Counted from the stretch's first letter, positions 8,620 through 17,322 are shown. The stretch: 48,087 bases of DNA from a gamma proteobacterium symbiont of Ctena orbiculata (GCA_003058525.1 QBVD01000020.1:1-48087); one strand, 5' to 3'. Numbers and translations: made by a program. Notes: a model not told the origin generated them from the sequence alone.

Positions 8620-9540
8620 ATGCCCGGACGCATCATCGAGATCGGCGAGAGCAACCGCTATCTCTCGCTCAAGCGCGGCTTCATGGTGATCAGCCACCGT
8701 GGTGGGGAACTTGCTCGGGTGCCGTTGGACGACCTGGCGGCGGTGATTGCCTCGGGCCACGGCACCACCCACTCAAGCAACCTGCTCGCCGCCCTGGCCG
8801 AACGGGGGGTGCCCTTCGTGCTCTGCGCCGGCAACCATCTGCCGGTGGGTATGCTGCTGTCGGTGGACGGGCACTTTCAACAGGCCAAGCGCATCGACGC
8901 CCAACTGACCAGCCGACGCCCCCAACGTAAAAGACTCTGGCAGACCCTGGTCAGGGCCAAGCTGCAGATGCAGGCGGCAGCGCTGCGATCACTTGGTCGA
9001 CCCCATGCGCCGCTGAGCGCCCTGGCAATCAAGGTGCGCTCCGGCGACCCAGAGAATGTCGAGGCCCAGGGCGCGCGGCGTTACTGGAACCTGCTCTTCG
9101 GCAATGAATTCCGGCGCGATCGCAACGGCGAAGATCACAACCGGCTGCTCAACTACGGCTATACCGTCCTGCGCTCCGCCGTCGCCCGAAGCGTCATCGC
9201 CGCCGGGCTCCATCCCAGCCTGGGGCTACATCACCACAACAGCTACAACGCCATGCGCCTGGTGGACGACCTGATGGAACCCTTCCGCCCACTGGTCGAT
9301 CTGCGGGTTCACGCTCTGGTGCAGGCTGAGCGGCTCACACTCGACACCCAGGACAAGGGGCAGCTTGCGCGCCTGCTCTTCCACGACCTGGAAACCGCGG
9401 CAGGCACCACCCCGGTGATCAGCTGTCTGCAGCGGCTGGCCGTCTCCCTGGCGCAACACTATCTGGGGGAGTGCCGTACCCTCGACCTGCCGCTGCTGAA
9501 GCCGCTGCCGGACCTCACGGTCTTCGCGCGACTCCCATGA
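8620..9540 (+). CDS. cas1: CRISPR-associated endonuclease Cas1
   Basis: The 306-residue integrase subunit inserts new spacers together with Cas2. The metal-binding residues of the family are visible: Glu148 in VEAQGARRYW, the histidine cluster 204-206 in GLHHHN, and the acidic pair in LVDDLMEPF. The N-terminal beta domain begins RIIEIGESNRYLSLKRG, typical of type II Cas1. It follows cas9 by 27 bases and its stop overlaps the cas2 start (ATGA at 9537-9540), so cas9-cas1-cas2 form one operon. No cas4 or csn2 is present, which defines subtype II-C. Confidence 0.97.
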   Translation: MPGRIIEIGESNRYLSLKRGFMVISHRGGELARVPLDDLAAVIASGHGTTHSSNLLAALAERGVPFVLCAGNHLPVGMLLSVDGHFQQAKRIDAQLTSRRPQRKRLWQTLVRAKLQMQAAALRSLGRPHAPLSALAIKVRSGDPENVEAQGARRYWNLLFGNEFRRDRNGEDHNRLLNYGYTVLRSAVARSVIAAGLHPSLGLHHHNSYNAMRLVDDLMEPFRPLVDLRVHALVQAERLTLDTQDKGQLARLLFHDLETAAGTTPVISCLQRLAVSLAQHYLGECRTLDLPLLKPLPDLTVFARLP

Positions 9541-9866
9541 GCCAGCTCTCGGCATACCGGCTTATGTGGCTCATGACCCTGTTCGATCTGCCGGTGACGA
9601 CAAAGGCCGAACGCAAGGCGGCTACCGGGTTTCGTCATTTTCTGCTCGACCAGGGCTTCGAAATGGCGCAATATTCCGTCTATATGCGCCTCTGTTCGGG
9701 CAAGGAGCAGGCGGAAACCTACTGCCGGCGGATCCGGGAAAACATGCCGGACGGCGGGCGCATCGACATCATCACCATCACAGACAAACAGTATGAGAAT
9801 ATCGTCAGTTTCGTCGGCAAGGTCAGGCAGACGCGGAAAAATCCGGAACAATATTCGCTCTTCTGA
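9537..9866 (+). CDS. cas2: CRISPR-associated protein Cas2
   Basis: The 109-residue ferredoxin-like protein has the Cas2 signature MTLFDLPV with the conserved Asp17 at the end of the first strand, the central YSVYMRLC strand, and a late RIDIITITDKQY strand. It forms the dimeric core of the Cas1-Cas2 integrase. I chose the ATG at 9537, which overlaps the cas1 stop. An upstream in-frame start at 9471 would add 22 unrelated residues inside cas1. The CRISPR array begins 71 bases downstream. Confidence 0.95.
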   Translation: MSQLSAYRLMWLMTLFDLPVTTKAERKAATGFRHFLLDQGFEMAQYSVYMRLCSGKEQAETYCRRIRENMPDGGRIDIITITDKQYENIVSFVGKVRQTRKNPEQYSLF

Positions 9867-9937
9867 TCAAACCGGACTGTTTTTTCCTGACCGGAAAACG
9901 GAAAATCCCGGTAAAGACCGGGAGTTGCGTGAATTGG
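9867..9937. other. putative CRISPR leader between cas2 and array
   Basis: This is a 71-base non-coding stretch next to the first, perfect repeat. The far end of the array has decayed repeats, so new spacers probably enter here. It holds the minus-strand terminator hairpin. Confidence 0.5.
9896..9922 (-). terminator. hairpin terminator for minus-strand array transcripts
   Basis: The inverted repeat CCCGGT (9907-9912) / ACCGGG (9917-9922) with a four-base loop is followed on the minus strand by ATTTTCCGTTTTCC. The stem and its loop resemble the tracrRNA terminator (GGGTCTTTACCC there, CGGTCTTTACCG here). Its T-rich side is right only for transcription coming out of the array on the minus strand. 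Confidence 0.6.
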
Positions 9938-11622
9938 AGTCTATCAAATCGGAAATCGCGTACCAGCTACAACTATGCAATGGCTAACTTATTTGTTTTG
10001 GACAGTCTATCAAATCGGAAATCGCGTACCAGCTACAACCAATCCCGAATAACCCATCAGTCCACATATAGTCTATCAAATCGGAAATCGCGTACCAGCT
10101 ACAACTGTAAGGCTGTGTCTATGGGGATTTGCTTCAGTCTATCAAATCGGAAATCGCGTACCAGCTACAACGAAACAGTCTTCAAAAACCCCGAGTTTGG
10201 TAGTCTATCAAATCGGAAATCGCGTACCAGCTACAACTCGAAATAACACGCCAGCAGTGAGCCTTTCAGTCTATCAAATCGGAAATCGCGTACCAGCTAC
10301 AACACCAATGCAGTTGCCCATCTAATAATAGTAAGTCTATCAAATCGGAAATCGCGTACCAGCTACAACTAAACATAGCTTTAGCATAAACAAGCTCAGA
10401 GTCTATCAAATCGGAAATCGCGTACCAGCTACAACGCAGGCGCGCTTTGCGATATCCGATCCAATAGTCTATCAAATCGGAAATCGCGTACCAGCTACAA
10501 CTGTGTAGCCTTTGCCTATGGTCGCCCCGTAAGTCTATCAAATCGGAAATCGCGTACCAGCTACAACAGGGCAACATCTCGATCGACGAAAGTGAGGAGT
10601 CTATCAAATCGGAAATCGCGTACCAGCTACAACTATCGGACCCATCACGCCCCTCACAAAGTCAGTCTATCAAATCGGAAATCGCGTACCAGCTACAACG
10701 TAACCGGCTGTGACGGTTGGTATGACCTGAGTCTATCAAATCGGAAATCGCGTACCAGCTACAACATATAAGATATACATCTATGAGGAACCAAAGTCTA
10801 TCAAATCGGAAATCGCGTACCAGCTACAACAGGTATTTGTGTTGGTGGTGTGACGTTAAAAGTCTATCAAATCGGAAATCGCGTACCAGCTACAACGAAA
10901 TAACTGACGCATACTGGCTGAATGACAGTCTATCAAATCGGAAATCGCGTACCAGCTACAACAGGACAAACCCAGGGGTTCCAGCAGCCCGCAGTCTATC
11001 AAATCGGAAATCGCGTACCAGCTACAACATAATGATTGTGGTTGGCTATATGAGGTAAAGTCTATCAAATCGGAAATCGCGTACCAGCTACAACAATCTC
11101 TCAATGCGCCTTGTAGATAAATACAGTCTATCAAATCGGAAATCGCGTACCAGCTACAACGAAAGCAAGGAAATACTGGTAACTAATATAAGTCTATCAA
11201 ATCGGAAATCGCGTACCAGCTACAACTGGTAGCAGCGTCGAGCTGTCCAGAGATACAGTCTATCAAATCGGAAATCGCGTACCAGCTACAACAGCTGTGG
11301 GGTGAAACCGATCAGGACGATGAGTCTATCAAATCGGAAATCGCGTACCAGCTACAACATCAAGCGGGCGCATGAGCGAATAACCAAGAGTCTATCAAAT
11401 CGGAAATCGCGTACCAGCTACAACTGAAATGCGCCTGCACTGAATTGCATAGCGAGTCTATCAAATCGGAAATCGCGTACCAGCTACAACTCAACAGCTA
11501 ATTTCAAAGACCCGCATTCCAGTCTATCAAATCGGAAATCGCGTATCAGCTACAACCTGGTGTGTGGTGGGTATGGTTAAGATCTAAGTCTATCAAATGG
11601 GAAATCGTATACCTAGTCTCTC
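9938..11622 (-). CRISPR. type II-C CRISPR array, 26 repeats / 25 spacers
   Basis: Repeats of 36 bases start at 9938 and recur every 66 bases. Spacers are 30 bases, except one of 29 before the repeat at 10795. Repeats 1-24 look identical, repeat 25 (11521) has one change, and repeat 26 (11587) is degenerate and breaks down after about 24 bases. Read on the minus strand the repeat begins GTTGTAGC, as in Neisseria II-C repeats, and ends TGATAGACT, an extended -10 element next to each spacer. The decayed end is distal to cas2. Spacer targets cannot be named without a search. Confidence 0.98.
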
Positions 11623-11770
11623 ACTATCCCATACCTCATTAAATAATTGGCAATCCTGCTTTAACACGCTACGCTATGCCGGTCCGCGGGACGTCGTTCA
11701 AGACAACGGATTTTTCAGGGCCTGCGGCAAAGGAAAACATCTTGGACCGATTCAAGGAGTAGTAGTTATC

Positions 11771-11935
11771 ATGTCTCAAAATTTAATCTCCGCGGAGTTT
11801 ACTACGGAAGAGCAGGCTGCCGCGCTTGCCGCCATACAGCAAATCCAGTCACTGCCCTTTCTCATCGGGCTCAGTAACGGTGAAAAACGCAAACTCAACA
11901 AGATGGGCGTTCTCGTGAACCTTAGCGATGATTGA
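11771..11935 (+). pseudogene. short ORF, probable truncated conserved protein
   Basis: A 54-codon frame with a good ribosome site (AAGGAGTAG, ATG at 11771). The product, beginning MSQNLISAEFTTEEQAAALA and containing LPFLIGLSNGEKRKLNKMG, resembles from memory the N-terminus of a longer conserved bacterial family (about 180 residues). Here it ends soon after the KMG motif. No continuation is obvious in the 80 bases that remain before the direct repeat. I infer a remnant cut off at the cassette border, but a genuine small protein cannot be excluded. It is the only gene between the array and the right direct repeat. Confidence 0.5.
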
Positions 11936-12016
11936 TGAATGACAGGACAGACTGAACTGATGATTATCGGACAGGTAGTTCACACCCTGCCGTGACTCGA
12001 ATCGACGCGTTCACGC

Positions 12017-12120
12017 ATCAATAGCGAAACGACTGCAGCACTTCATATCCCAGTTCCGGTTTCCAGCCCCAGGAGTAGTTGCGCAGATCATAGAGCGCCG
12101 CCCGTTCCGCTTCGGCGGCC
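12017..12120 (-). repeat. right direct repeat flanking the CRISPR-Cas cassette
   Basis: This is the in-gene copy of the 104-base repeat found at 5108-5211. It is the 3' end of the secreted-protein gene and continues into the rest of that gene, so this is the ancestral copy. Recombination between the two copies would remove 6909 bases, including tracrRNA, cas genes and array, and leave the gene whole. Confidence 0.9.
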
Positions 12121-12494
12121 GAGCGCGGGCTGTAGCCGCAGCCGTAGCTGGTGCGGGTGCGCCCCGTCATTGTGGTATAGGTGGTCTTGACTATGACCAT
12201 GTGGGCATGGCGCAATCCGATACCGGCCTGGGCGTGAACGTCTTGCCCTTTCTTGCGGTAACCCTGTTCGATCAGCTTCTGTTTGGCCTTGTGGATGGCC
12301 GACTCGACGCTCTCGTCCGGAGCGGCCACCCATTCGATGGCCAGGGAGTTGCCGAGACGCTTTGCCACGGCACAGCCGGCGCCCGCCATGGCGTCATCTG
12401 CCCAAATCAGCGTCATCAGTGTAAGCAGGAACAGGGTGAAAGCACTTCGTTCAACTGCCGGTCTGCATCGATTCCAGTGTTTCCCAACGCTCAT
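12018..12494 (-). CDS. hypothetical secreted protein
   Basis: 158 residues starting at the ATG at 12494. The N-terminus has a signal-peptide pattern: a basic segment with KHWNRC and VERS, a hydrophobic stretch AFTLFLLTLMTLIWA, then ADDAMA as a likely cleavage site near residue 37. The mature part has an alpha segment (ESAIHKAKQKLIEQGYRKK) and a Cys/Gly/Tyr-rich strand with SYGCGYS. No family is recognised. The start overlaps the end of uup by 44 bases, so the two are probably co-transcribed. Its last 103 bases are duplicated at the left border of the CRISPR-Cas cassette. Confidence 0.7.
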   Translation of the reverse strand: MSVGKHWNRCRPAVERSAFTLFLLTLMTLIWADDAMAGAGCAVAKRLGNSLAIEWVAAPDESVESAIHKAKQKLIEQGYRKKGQDVHAQAGIGLRHAHMVIVKTTYTTMTGRTRTSYGCGYSPRSAAEAERAALYDLRNYSWGWKPELGYEVLQSFRY

Positions 12495-14352
12495 AGGCCT
12501 GATCCAGTTCCAGTTGCACCGCGGACATCTGCTGCTGAAGCTCTGCGACCAGTTCCCCCTGGGTGCGATAGAGGTCCGGATCGCCCAGCCTGGTCTGTAA
12601 CTCGTCGAGCCGCACTTCAAGTACTTCAATCCTCCGAGGCAGCGCATCGAGCTCCCGCTGGTCTTTGTAACTCAGCTTCTCACTCTTCTTTTTCGGCCTC
12701 TCCGGAACAGACTTGACCCCGGCCCCGCCCTTTGGTTTCGACTCCACTGATTGCCTGGCTCGGGCATGCGCCTCCCAGTCACTGAAACCACCGACATATT
12801 CCGCCACCCTGCCTTCACCTTCGAAGACCAGGCAGCTGGTCACCGCATTGTCCAGAAACTCCCGGTCGTGACTGACCAGCAGCAGGGTTCCCGGGTAGTC
12901 GGAGAGCAACTCCTCAAGCAACTCCAGCGTCTCCACATCCAGATCGTTGGTCGGCTCGTCGAGCACCAGCACATTGGCCGGCCTGGTAAACAGCTTGGCC
13001 AGCAACAGACGGTTGCGCTCACCGCCGGAGAGCGCCTTCACAGGGCTTCTGGCACGTTCCGGGGTAAACAGGAAATCCTGCAGGTAACCGATGATGTGCT
13101 TGCTTTTTCCGCCGACATCCACCTTGTCGCTGCCGCCCCCCACATTATCCTGTACCGAACTTTCCTCATCGAGCTGACCGCGCAGCTGGTCGAAATAGGC
13201 CACCTGCAGCTGGGTGCCGAGTTTGACCCTGCCCGTATCGGGCCGCAGTTCTCCCAGCAGCAGGTTCAACAGGGTTGTCTTGCCGCAGCCGTTGGGGCCG
13301 ATGATACCCACCCGGTCACCGCGCAGGATGGTGGTGGAGAGATCCCGCACCACCGGTTTCTCCTCCCAGGCGTAACCGATATCCTCGACCTCCACGACCA
13401 GCTTACCTGAACGCTCTCCCGCATCGATCCGCATCTTTACCCTGCCCTGCTGATCGCGCCGCTTCTGCCGTGCCTCACGCATTGCCTTAAGCGTCCTGAC
13501 CCGACCCTCGTTGCGGGTGCGCCGCGCCTTGATACCCTGACGAATCCAGACCTCTTCCTGGGCAAGCCGTTTGTCAAAACGCTGATTAGCCTGTTCTTCC
13601 GCATTCAACAGTTCCTGCTTGCGGCGTAAAAAATTGGCATAGTCACCCGGCCAGTCGGTCAAGCTGCCGCGATCCAGTTCCAGAATCCGGCTCGCGATCC
13701 GACGCAGGAAGGCCCTATCATGGGTGACGAAGAGGATTGCACCCGGATAACCGAGAAGAAATTCCTCCAGCCATCGGATGGCCTCGATATCGAGGTGGTT
13801 GGTGGGTTCATCGAGGAGCAGCAACTCAGGCTCCATCACCAGGGCCTGGGCCAGCAAGACACGCCTCTTCAGGCCTCCCGACAGCGCACTGAACCGGGTA
13901 TCGGCATCCAGACCGATCCTGGATATGACTGTCTCCACCCGTTGCTCCAGTTGCCAGCCCTCAACGGCCTCGAGTTCATGCTGCGCCTTCGACAGCGATG
14001 ACAACAGGCTGTCATCGCCCGTCTCCGCAAGCTGATGGCTTATTTTGTGGTAAGCCTTGATCTTGTCGGCAAGTTGACCGACGCCGTCCGCCACCACATC
14101 GAAGACACTCCCCTCGACCTTATCCGGCACCTCCTGGATCAGATGCGCAATCCTTGTCCCGCTGCTCACGACACGCTCCCCGTCGTCCGGGACGATACCA
14201 CCTTGAATCACTCGCATCAGGGTTGACTTGCCGGCCCCGTTACGGCCGAGCAGCGCAATCCTCTCCCCCTTCTCGATGTTGAGGTCGATGTCATCCAGTA
14301 ACGGCCGATCGCCATAGCTGAGCTGCAGCCTGCGCAGGGTTATCAGCGGCAT
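12451..14352 (-). CDS. uup: ABC-F family ATPase Uup
   Basis: The 633-residue soluble protein has two ATP-binding cassettes and no membrane segment. The first has Walker A GRNGAGKST and signature ALSGGLKRR; the second has Walker A GPNGCGKTT and signature ALSGGERNR; each is followed by a LLLDEPTNHLD- or VLDEPTNDLD-type Walker B. A charged linker (about 510-560) leads to a C-terminal coiled coil (LDALPRRIEVLEVRLDELQ). Length and layout match E. coli Uup (635), which binds DNA and ribosomes and affects transposon excision. The secreted-protein gene overlaps its 3' end. It is divergent from trpB2. Confidence 0.93.
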   Translation of the reverse strand: MPLITLRRLQLSYGDRPLLDDIDLNIEKGERIALLGRNGAGKSTLMRVIQGGIVPDDGERVVSSGTRIAHLIQEVPDKVEGSVFDVVADGVGQLADKIKAYHKISHQLAETGDDSLLSSLSKAQHELEAVEGWQLEQRVETVISRIGLDADTRFSALSGGLKRRVLLAQALVMEPELLLLDEPTNHLDIEAIRWLEEFLLGYPGAILFVTHDRAFLRRIASRILELDRGSLTDWPGDYANFLRRKQELLNAEEQANQRFDKRLAQEEVWIRQGIKARRTRNEGRVRTLKAMREARQKRRDQQGRVKMRIDAGERSGKLVVEVEDIGYAWEEKPVVRDLSTTILRGDRVGIIGPNGCGKTTLLNLLLGELRPDTGRVKLGTQLQVAYFDQLRGQLDEESSVQDNVGGGSDKVDVGGKSKHIIGYLQDFLFTPERARSPVKALSGGERNRLLLAKLFTRPANVLVLDEPTNDLDVETLELLEELLSDYPGTLLLVSHDREFLDNAVTSCLVFEGEGRVAEYVGGFSDWEAHARARQSVESKPKGGAGVKSVPERPKKKSEKLSYKDQRELDALPRRIEVLEVRLDELQTRLGDPDLYRTQGELVAELQQQMSAVQLELDQAYERWETLESMQTGS

Positions 14353-14465
14353 CGAAGAACCCGGGTGAATTCATTCATGACATATCTCAATTAAAAAGCT
14401 TCATCCTACGCTGATCCAATCTGCTCTGCTGGTAAAAAACCAATCGTTATGTGATTATCGCCATG

Positions 14466-14489
14466 TTAGGGCACGTTAACAGACCCTAA
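14466..14489. repeat. mini-palindrome related to the MITE ends (copy F)
   Basis: The imperfect palindrome TTAGGGCACG...AGACCCTAA looks like the two outer ends of the CTAG-ended element joined with almost nothing between. It lies in the uup-trpB2 divergent spacer. It could be a deletion or excision footprint. Confidence 0.45.
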
Positions 14490-14507
14490 TAAATCGGTAG
14501 TTTCATT

Positions 14508-14534
14508 TATATCCTGCTTCGTTACCAGGATATA
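14508..14534. promoter_or_regulatory. inverted repeat in the uup-trpB2 spacer
   Basis: TATATCCTG (14508-14516) and CAGGATATA (14526-14534) form a perfect 9-base inverted repeat around 9 bases, about 97 bases upstream of trpB2. It may be an operator or a terminator-like hairpin. No regulator can be assigned. Confidence 0.35.
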
Positions 14535-14630
14535 TAAAAACACCCATTCCAATCCAACAAGATCTGCATCATGGACGGGCTATCAAATCACTATTTGGGA
14601 CTCGGGCCAAGTAGCGGGAGACGATAACTT

Positions 14631-15980
14631 ATGAAGACCAAGATTCTGCTGAAAGAGGCAGATATGCCGACCCATTGGTATAACATCGTGGCTGATATGC
14701 CCAATCCACCGGCGCCAATCCTTGCCCCCGACGGCTCTCCGGTAACTCCGGATGCGCTCAGCGCAATTTTTCCTGACGCCATTATCGAACAGGAGGTGAG
14801 CGCACAACGTTGGATCCCTATTCCCGATGAGGTCCGTGAAGTGCTGCGTCTGTGGCGGCCATCCCCCCTATATCGCGCAGAACGTTTGGAAATGGCGCTC
14901 AAGACACCCGCCAAGATCTACTTCAAGAATGAAGCAGTCAGCCCGGCGGGATCGCACAAACCGAATACCGCGGTCGCGCAAGCCTATTACAACAAAATGC
15001 AGGGCATCAAACGACTCGCCACCGAAACGGGGGCGGGGCAATGGGGCTGTTCCCTGGCCCTTGCCGGGCAACTGTTCGATTTGGAAGTCAGGGTCTATAT
15101 GGTCAAGGTCAGTTATCAACAAAAACCCTATCGTCGCTCGATGATGGAGACATGGGGCGCCGAGGTCTTTCCGAGTCCTACAGACATGACCCAGTCGGGC
15201 CGTCATATCCTGCAACAGGATGCCGACTCTCCCGGGTCATTGGGTATCGCCATCTCCGAAGCGGTAGAGGAGGCTGCCGGCCGGCCGGATACCAACTACG
15301 CCCTGGGTTCGGTGCTCAATCATGTATTGCTGCACCAGACCATTATCGGCGAAGAGGCGAAAAAGCAGCTAGAGCTTGTCGGGGACTACCCCGATGCGAT
15401 CTACGCTCCCTGCGGAGGGGGCTCGAACTTCGGCGGGATCGCCTTCCCGTTCTTTGCCGACAAGGCGGCAGGCAGGGAGATCGATCTGGTCGCCGTTGAA
15501 CCGACCTCATGCCCCACATTGACCAAAGGGGTATACGCCTACGATTACGGCGATACGGAGGGCCTCACGCCTTTGACGAAGATGTATACGCTGGGCCACG
15601 ATTTCATGCCACCCGGCATCCATGCCGGCGGTCTACGCTATCACGGCGATTCGGCGCTCGTCAGCCAGCTCTACAACGAAGGGCTATTGAGCGCAGTGGC
15701 CATCCCCCAACTGGAGACTTTCGAAGCCGGCGAACTCTTTGCCAAGACCCAAGGCATCATTCCCGCGCCTGAGTCCTGTCATGCGGTTGCCGCCACCGTT
15801 CGGGAGGCGAGACGTTGCGCCGAAACGGGTGAGGCGAAGACCCTGCTCTTCAACCTGTCCGGTCATGGACATTTCGATATGAGTTCCTATGACCGCTACT
15901 TCAAAGGAGAACTGGAAGACTTCGACTACCCGGACGATGCGATTCGGGCATCACTCAGCCATTTGCCGAAGGTGGGTTGA
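14631..15980 (+). CDS. trpB2: TrpB-like pyridoxal-phosphate enzyme (TrpB2 type)
   Basis: 449 residues. The long N-terminal extension (MPTHWYNIVADMP...) and the PLP-lysine motif SPAGSHKPNTA (Lys110) are typical of the TrpB2 branch of tryptophan synthase beta chains. The phosphate-binding loop CGGGSNFGG and the C-terminal FNLSGHGHFD are also present. TrpB catalyses condensation of indole with serine. TrpB2 forms usually work without stable TrpA, and no trpA is nearby, so indole salvage is a plausible role. The gene is single. It converges with a response-regulator gene across a hairpin at 15994-16026. Confidence 0.9.
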   Translation: MKTKILLKEADMPTHWYNIVADMPNPPAPILAPDGSPVTPDALSAIFPDAIIEQEVSAQRWIPIPDEVREVLRLWRPSPLYRAERLEMALKTPAKIYFKNEAVSPAGSHKPNTAVAQAYYNKMQGIKRLATETGAGQWGCSLALAGQLFDLEVRVYMVKVSYQQKPYRRSMMETWGAEVFPSPTDMTQSGRHILQQDADSPGSLGIAISEAVEEAAGRPDTNYALGSVLNHVLLHQTIIGEEAKKQLELVGDYPDAIYAPCGGGSNFGGIAFPFFADKAAGREIDLVAVEPTSCPTLTKGVYAYDYGDTEGLTPLTKMYTLGHDFMPPGIHAGGLRYHGDSALVSQLYNEGLLSAVAIPQLETFEAGELFAKTQGIIPAPESCHAVAATVREARRCAETGEAKTLLFNLSGHGHFDMSSYDRYFKGELEDFDYPDDAIRASLSHLPKVG

Positions 15981-15993
15981 ACGGCGTTTGAGA

Positions 15994-16026
15994 GCCTGGG
16001 ATTTACGCCCGCTGTGACTCCCAGGC
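15994..16026. terminator. hairpin between converging trpB2 and response-regulator genes
   Basis: GCCTGGGA (15994-16001) pairs with TCCCAGGC (16019-16026). There is no T run, and the 3' arm lies inside the end of the minus-strand gene, so a terminator role is only suggested by its convergent position. Confidence 0.3.
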
Positions 16027-16995
16027 CATGCGTAACCGGTTCAGGTCGTGGCACGCCTGATCCCAGTTCAGGTCATCCCCGGAGTGCTGCAGCTTCTCGA
16101 TCAACTGGTGGATACCTGCGATCAGGGGTTGCAGGCGTTCCCGCTCCTTCTGCCTGTTGCCTTGTTGCTGCAGGCTGAAGATGCGGCTGTTGACGACCTC
16201 CACAAGCAGTTTGAGATTGTCCCGCCAACGCTGGTAACGCGTCTGGTCATGGACAGGCATATTGCGCACAAGCACGGAAACCGATTCTGTGTTGAACAGC
16301 GAACGGTGGCCGAAATCGATGATTTTGCCATTATCATAAAGGCTCTCCATCATCTCCTGGTCCAACATGCCGACTTCACCCGCATGGGAAAAGTAGTGTC
16401 CGCTCTCAACCAGCCTCACTATCACCCTCAAACCGAAACGATCAAAGGTCTCCAGCAAGCCCTCACCCAGGGTACGCAAATCATCGCAATCGAGGCTGTT
16501 ATCGATAAAATCGGCGAGTAGGTTCAGTTCGATACAGGCTGCCAGAGAAGCCTCCATCTCCTCCTGGGCAAGGAGGGCGCGCTCCCGGGCCGCTTCCAGA
16601 TCGTGACGGTTATTGAGGGCAATACGAATCTTCGCCAGCAGTTCATCCACATCATAAGGCTTGGTGACATAATCATCAGCTCCGGCCTGATAGCCGGCAA
16701 GGCGTTCGCTGAGGCGGGACAAGGCCGACACGAAGACTATGGGGATCATGGATGTGGCGGGATCCGCCTTGATCCGGCGGCACACAGTCAGACCATCCAT
16801 CAACGGCATATCCACATCCAACAGGATAAGATCGGGTGTGCTTTGCGCCACCTGTTCAAGACAAGCCTGGCCATTGGCCGCCAAAGAGACCTGATAGCTA
16901 TAGCTTAATATCTGATCCAGGCTTCGCAGATTCTCCGGTTGATCATCGACCACCAGGATATGCTGTGCTGAAGCCTCTACCGGTTTGGTTGACAT
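16003..16995 (-). CDS. response regulator with uncharacterised C-terminal domain
   Basis: About 330 residues. Residues 12-130 are a receiver domain: acidic pair VVDDQ, phospho-acceptor Asp in LILLDVDMP, Thr/Ser in FVSAL, and Lys in VTKPYD. A helical linker (EAARERALLAQEEMEAS) leads to about 180 residues with no recognised output domain, ending in a helical stretch EKLQHSGDDLNWDQACHDL. No helix-turn-helix, GGDEF or HD-GYP motif is present, so it may act by protein contact. No partner kinase is adjacent. I chose the ATG at 16995, preceded by GGAGGAGG; a GTG three bases earlier is possible. Confidence 0.8.
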   Translation of the reverse strand: MSTKPVEASAQHILVVDDQPENLRSLDQILSYSYQVSLAANGQACLEQVAQSTPDLILLDVDMPLMDGLTVCRRIKADPATSMIPIVFVSALSRLSERLAGYQAGADDYVTKPYDVDELLAKIRIALNNRHDLEAARERALLAQEEMEASLAACIELNLLADFIDNSLDCDDLRTLGEGLLETFDRFGLRVIVRLVESGHYFSHAGEVGMLDQEMMESLYDNGKIIDFGHRSLFNTESVSVLVRNMPVHDQTRYQRWRDNLKLLVEVVNSRIFSLQQQGNRQKERERLQPLIAGIHQLIEKLQHSGDDLNWDQACHDLNRLRMAWESQRA

Positions 16996-17322
16996 CACCC
17001 TCCTCCATGTACGGACTCCCGCTATTATTGCAAGAATTCCAATTACATGTCCTGTTGTTTACTGATGAAATATGCATTCCCATGGCCGGTTTCCACATCT
17101 TGTAACAATTCGATTGCCAACCCCGGCACGCCGGCACCGCGGCTATCATCAAGAAGCTGGACCCTAAGCAAGAATTCACCCTCACTTATGCCCCCGGATT
17201 CCCTTTTGGTGGCCGAAAAGCCGCCCGCCGAATGGCTCTATCCACACTCTCTCCGATCTGGTATTGTTGACTGAACTACCCTGTTTTTCAACGCTTATGC
17301 GGGTGATAACGGTTCATCCCTT
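16996..17322. other. non-coding spacer between divergent regulators
   Basis: These 327 bases separate the response regulator (minus) from the Crp/Fnr gene (plus). Short open frames on both strands have no ribosome site or recognisable product. I see no clear operator or RNA gene. Confidence 0.4.

Noticed and set aside
9929-11134. Open frames running through the CRISPR array on both strands
   Set aside because: They only translate the repeats (SLSNRKSRTSYN or SWYAISDLID repeated); the 66-base unit is divisible by three, so frames stay open by chance.
16943-17185. 80-codon minus-strand frame in the regulator spacer
   Set aside because: It overlaps the response-regulator start, has no ribosome site and its product is compositionally odd.
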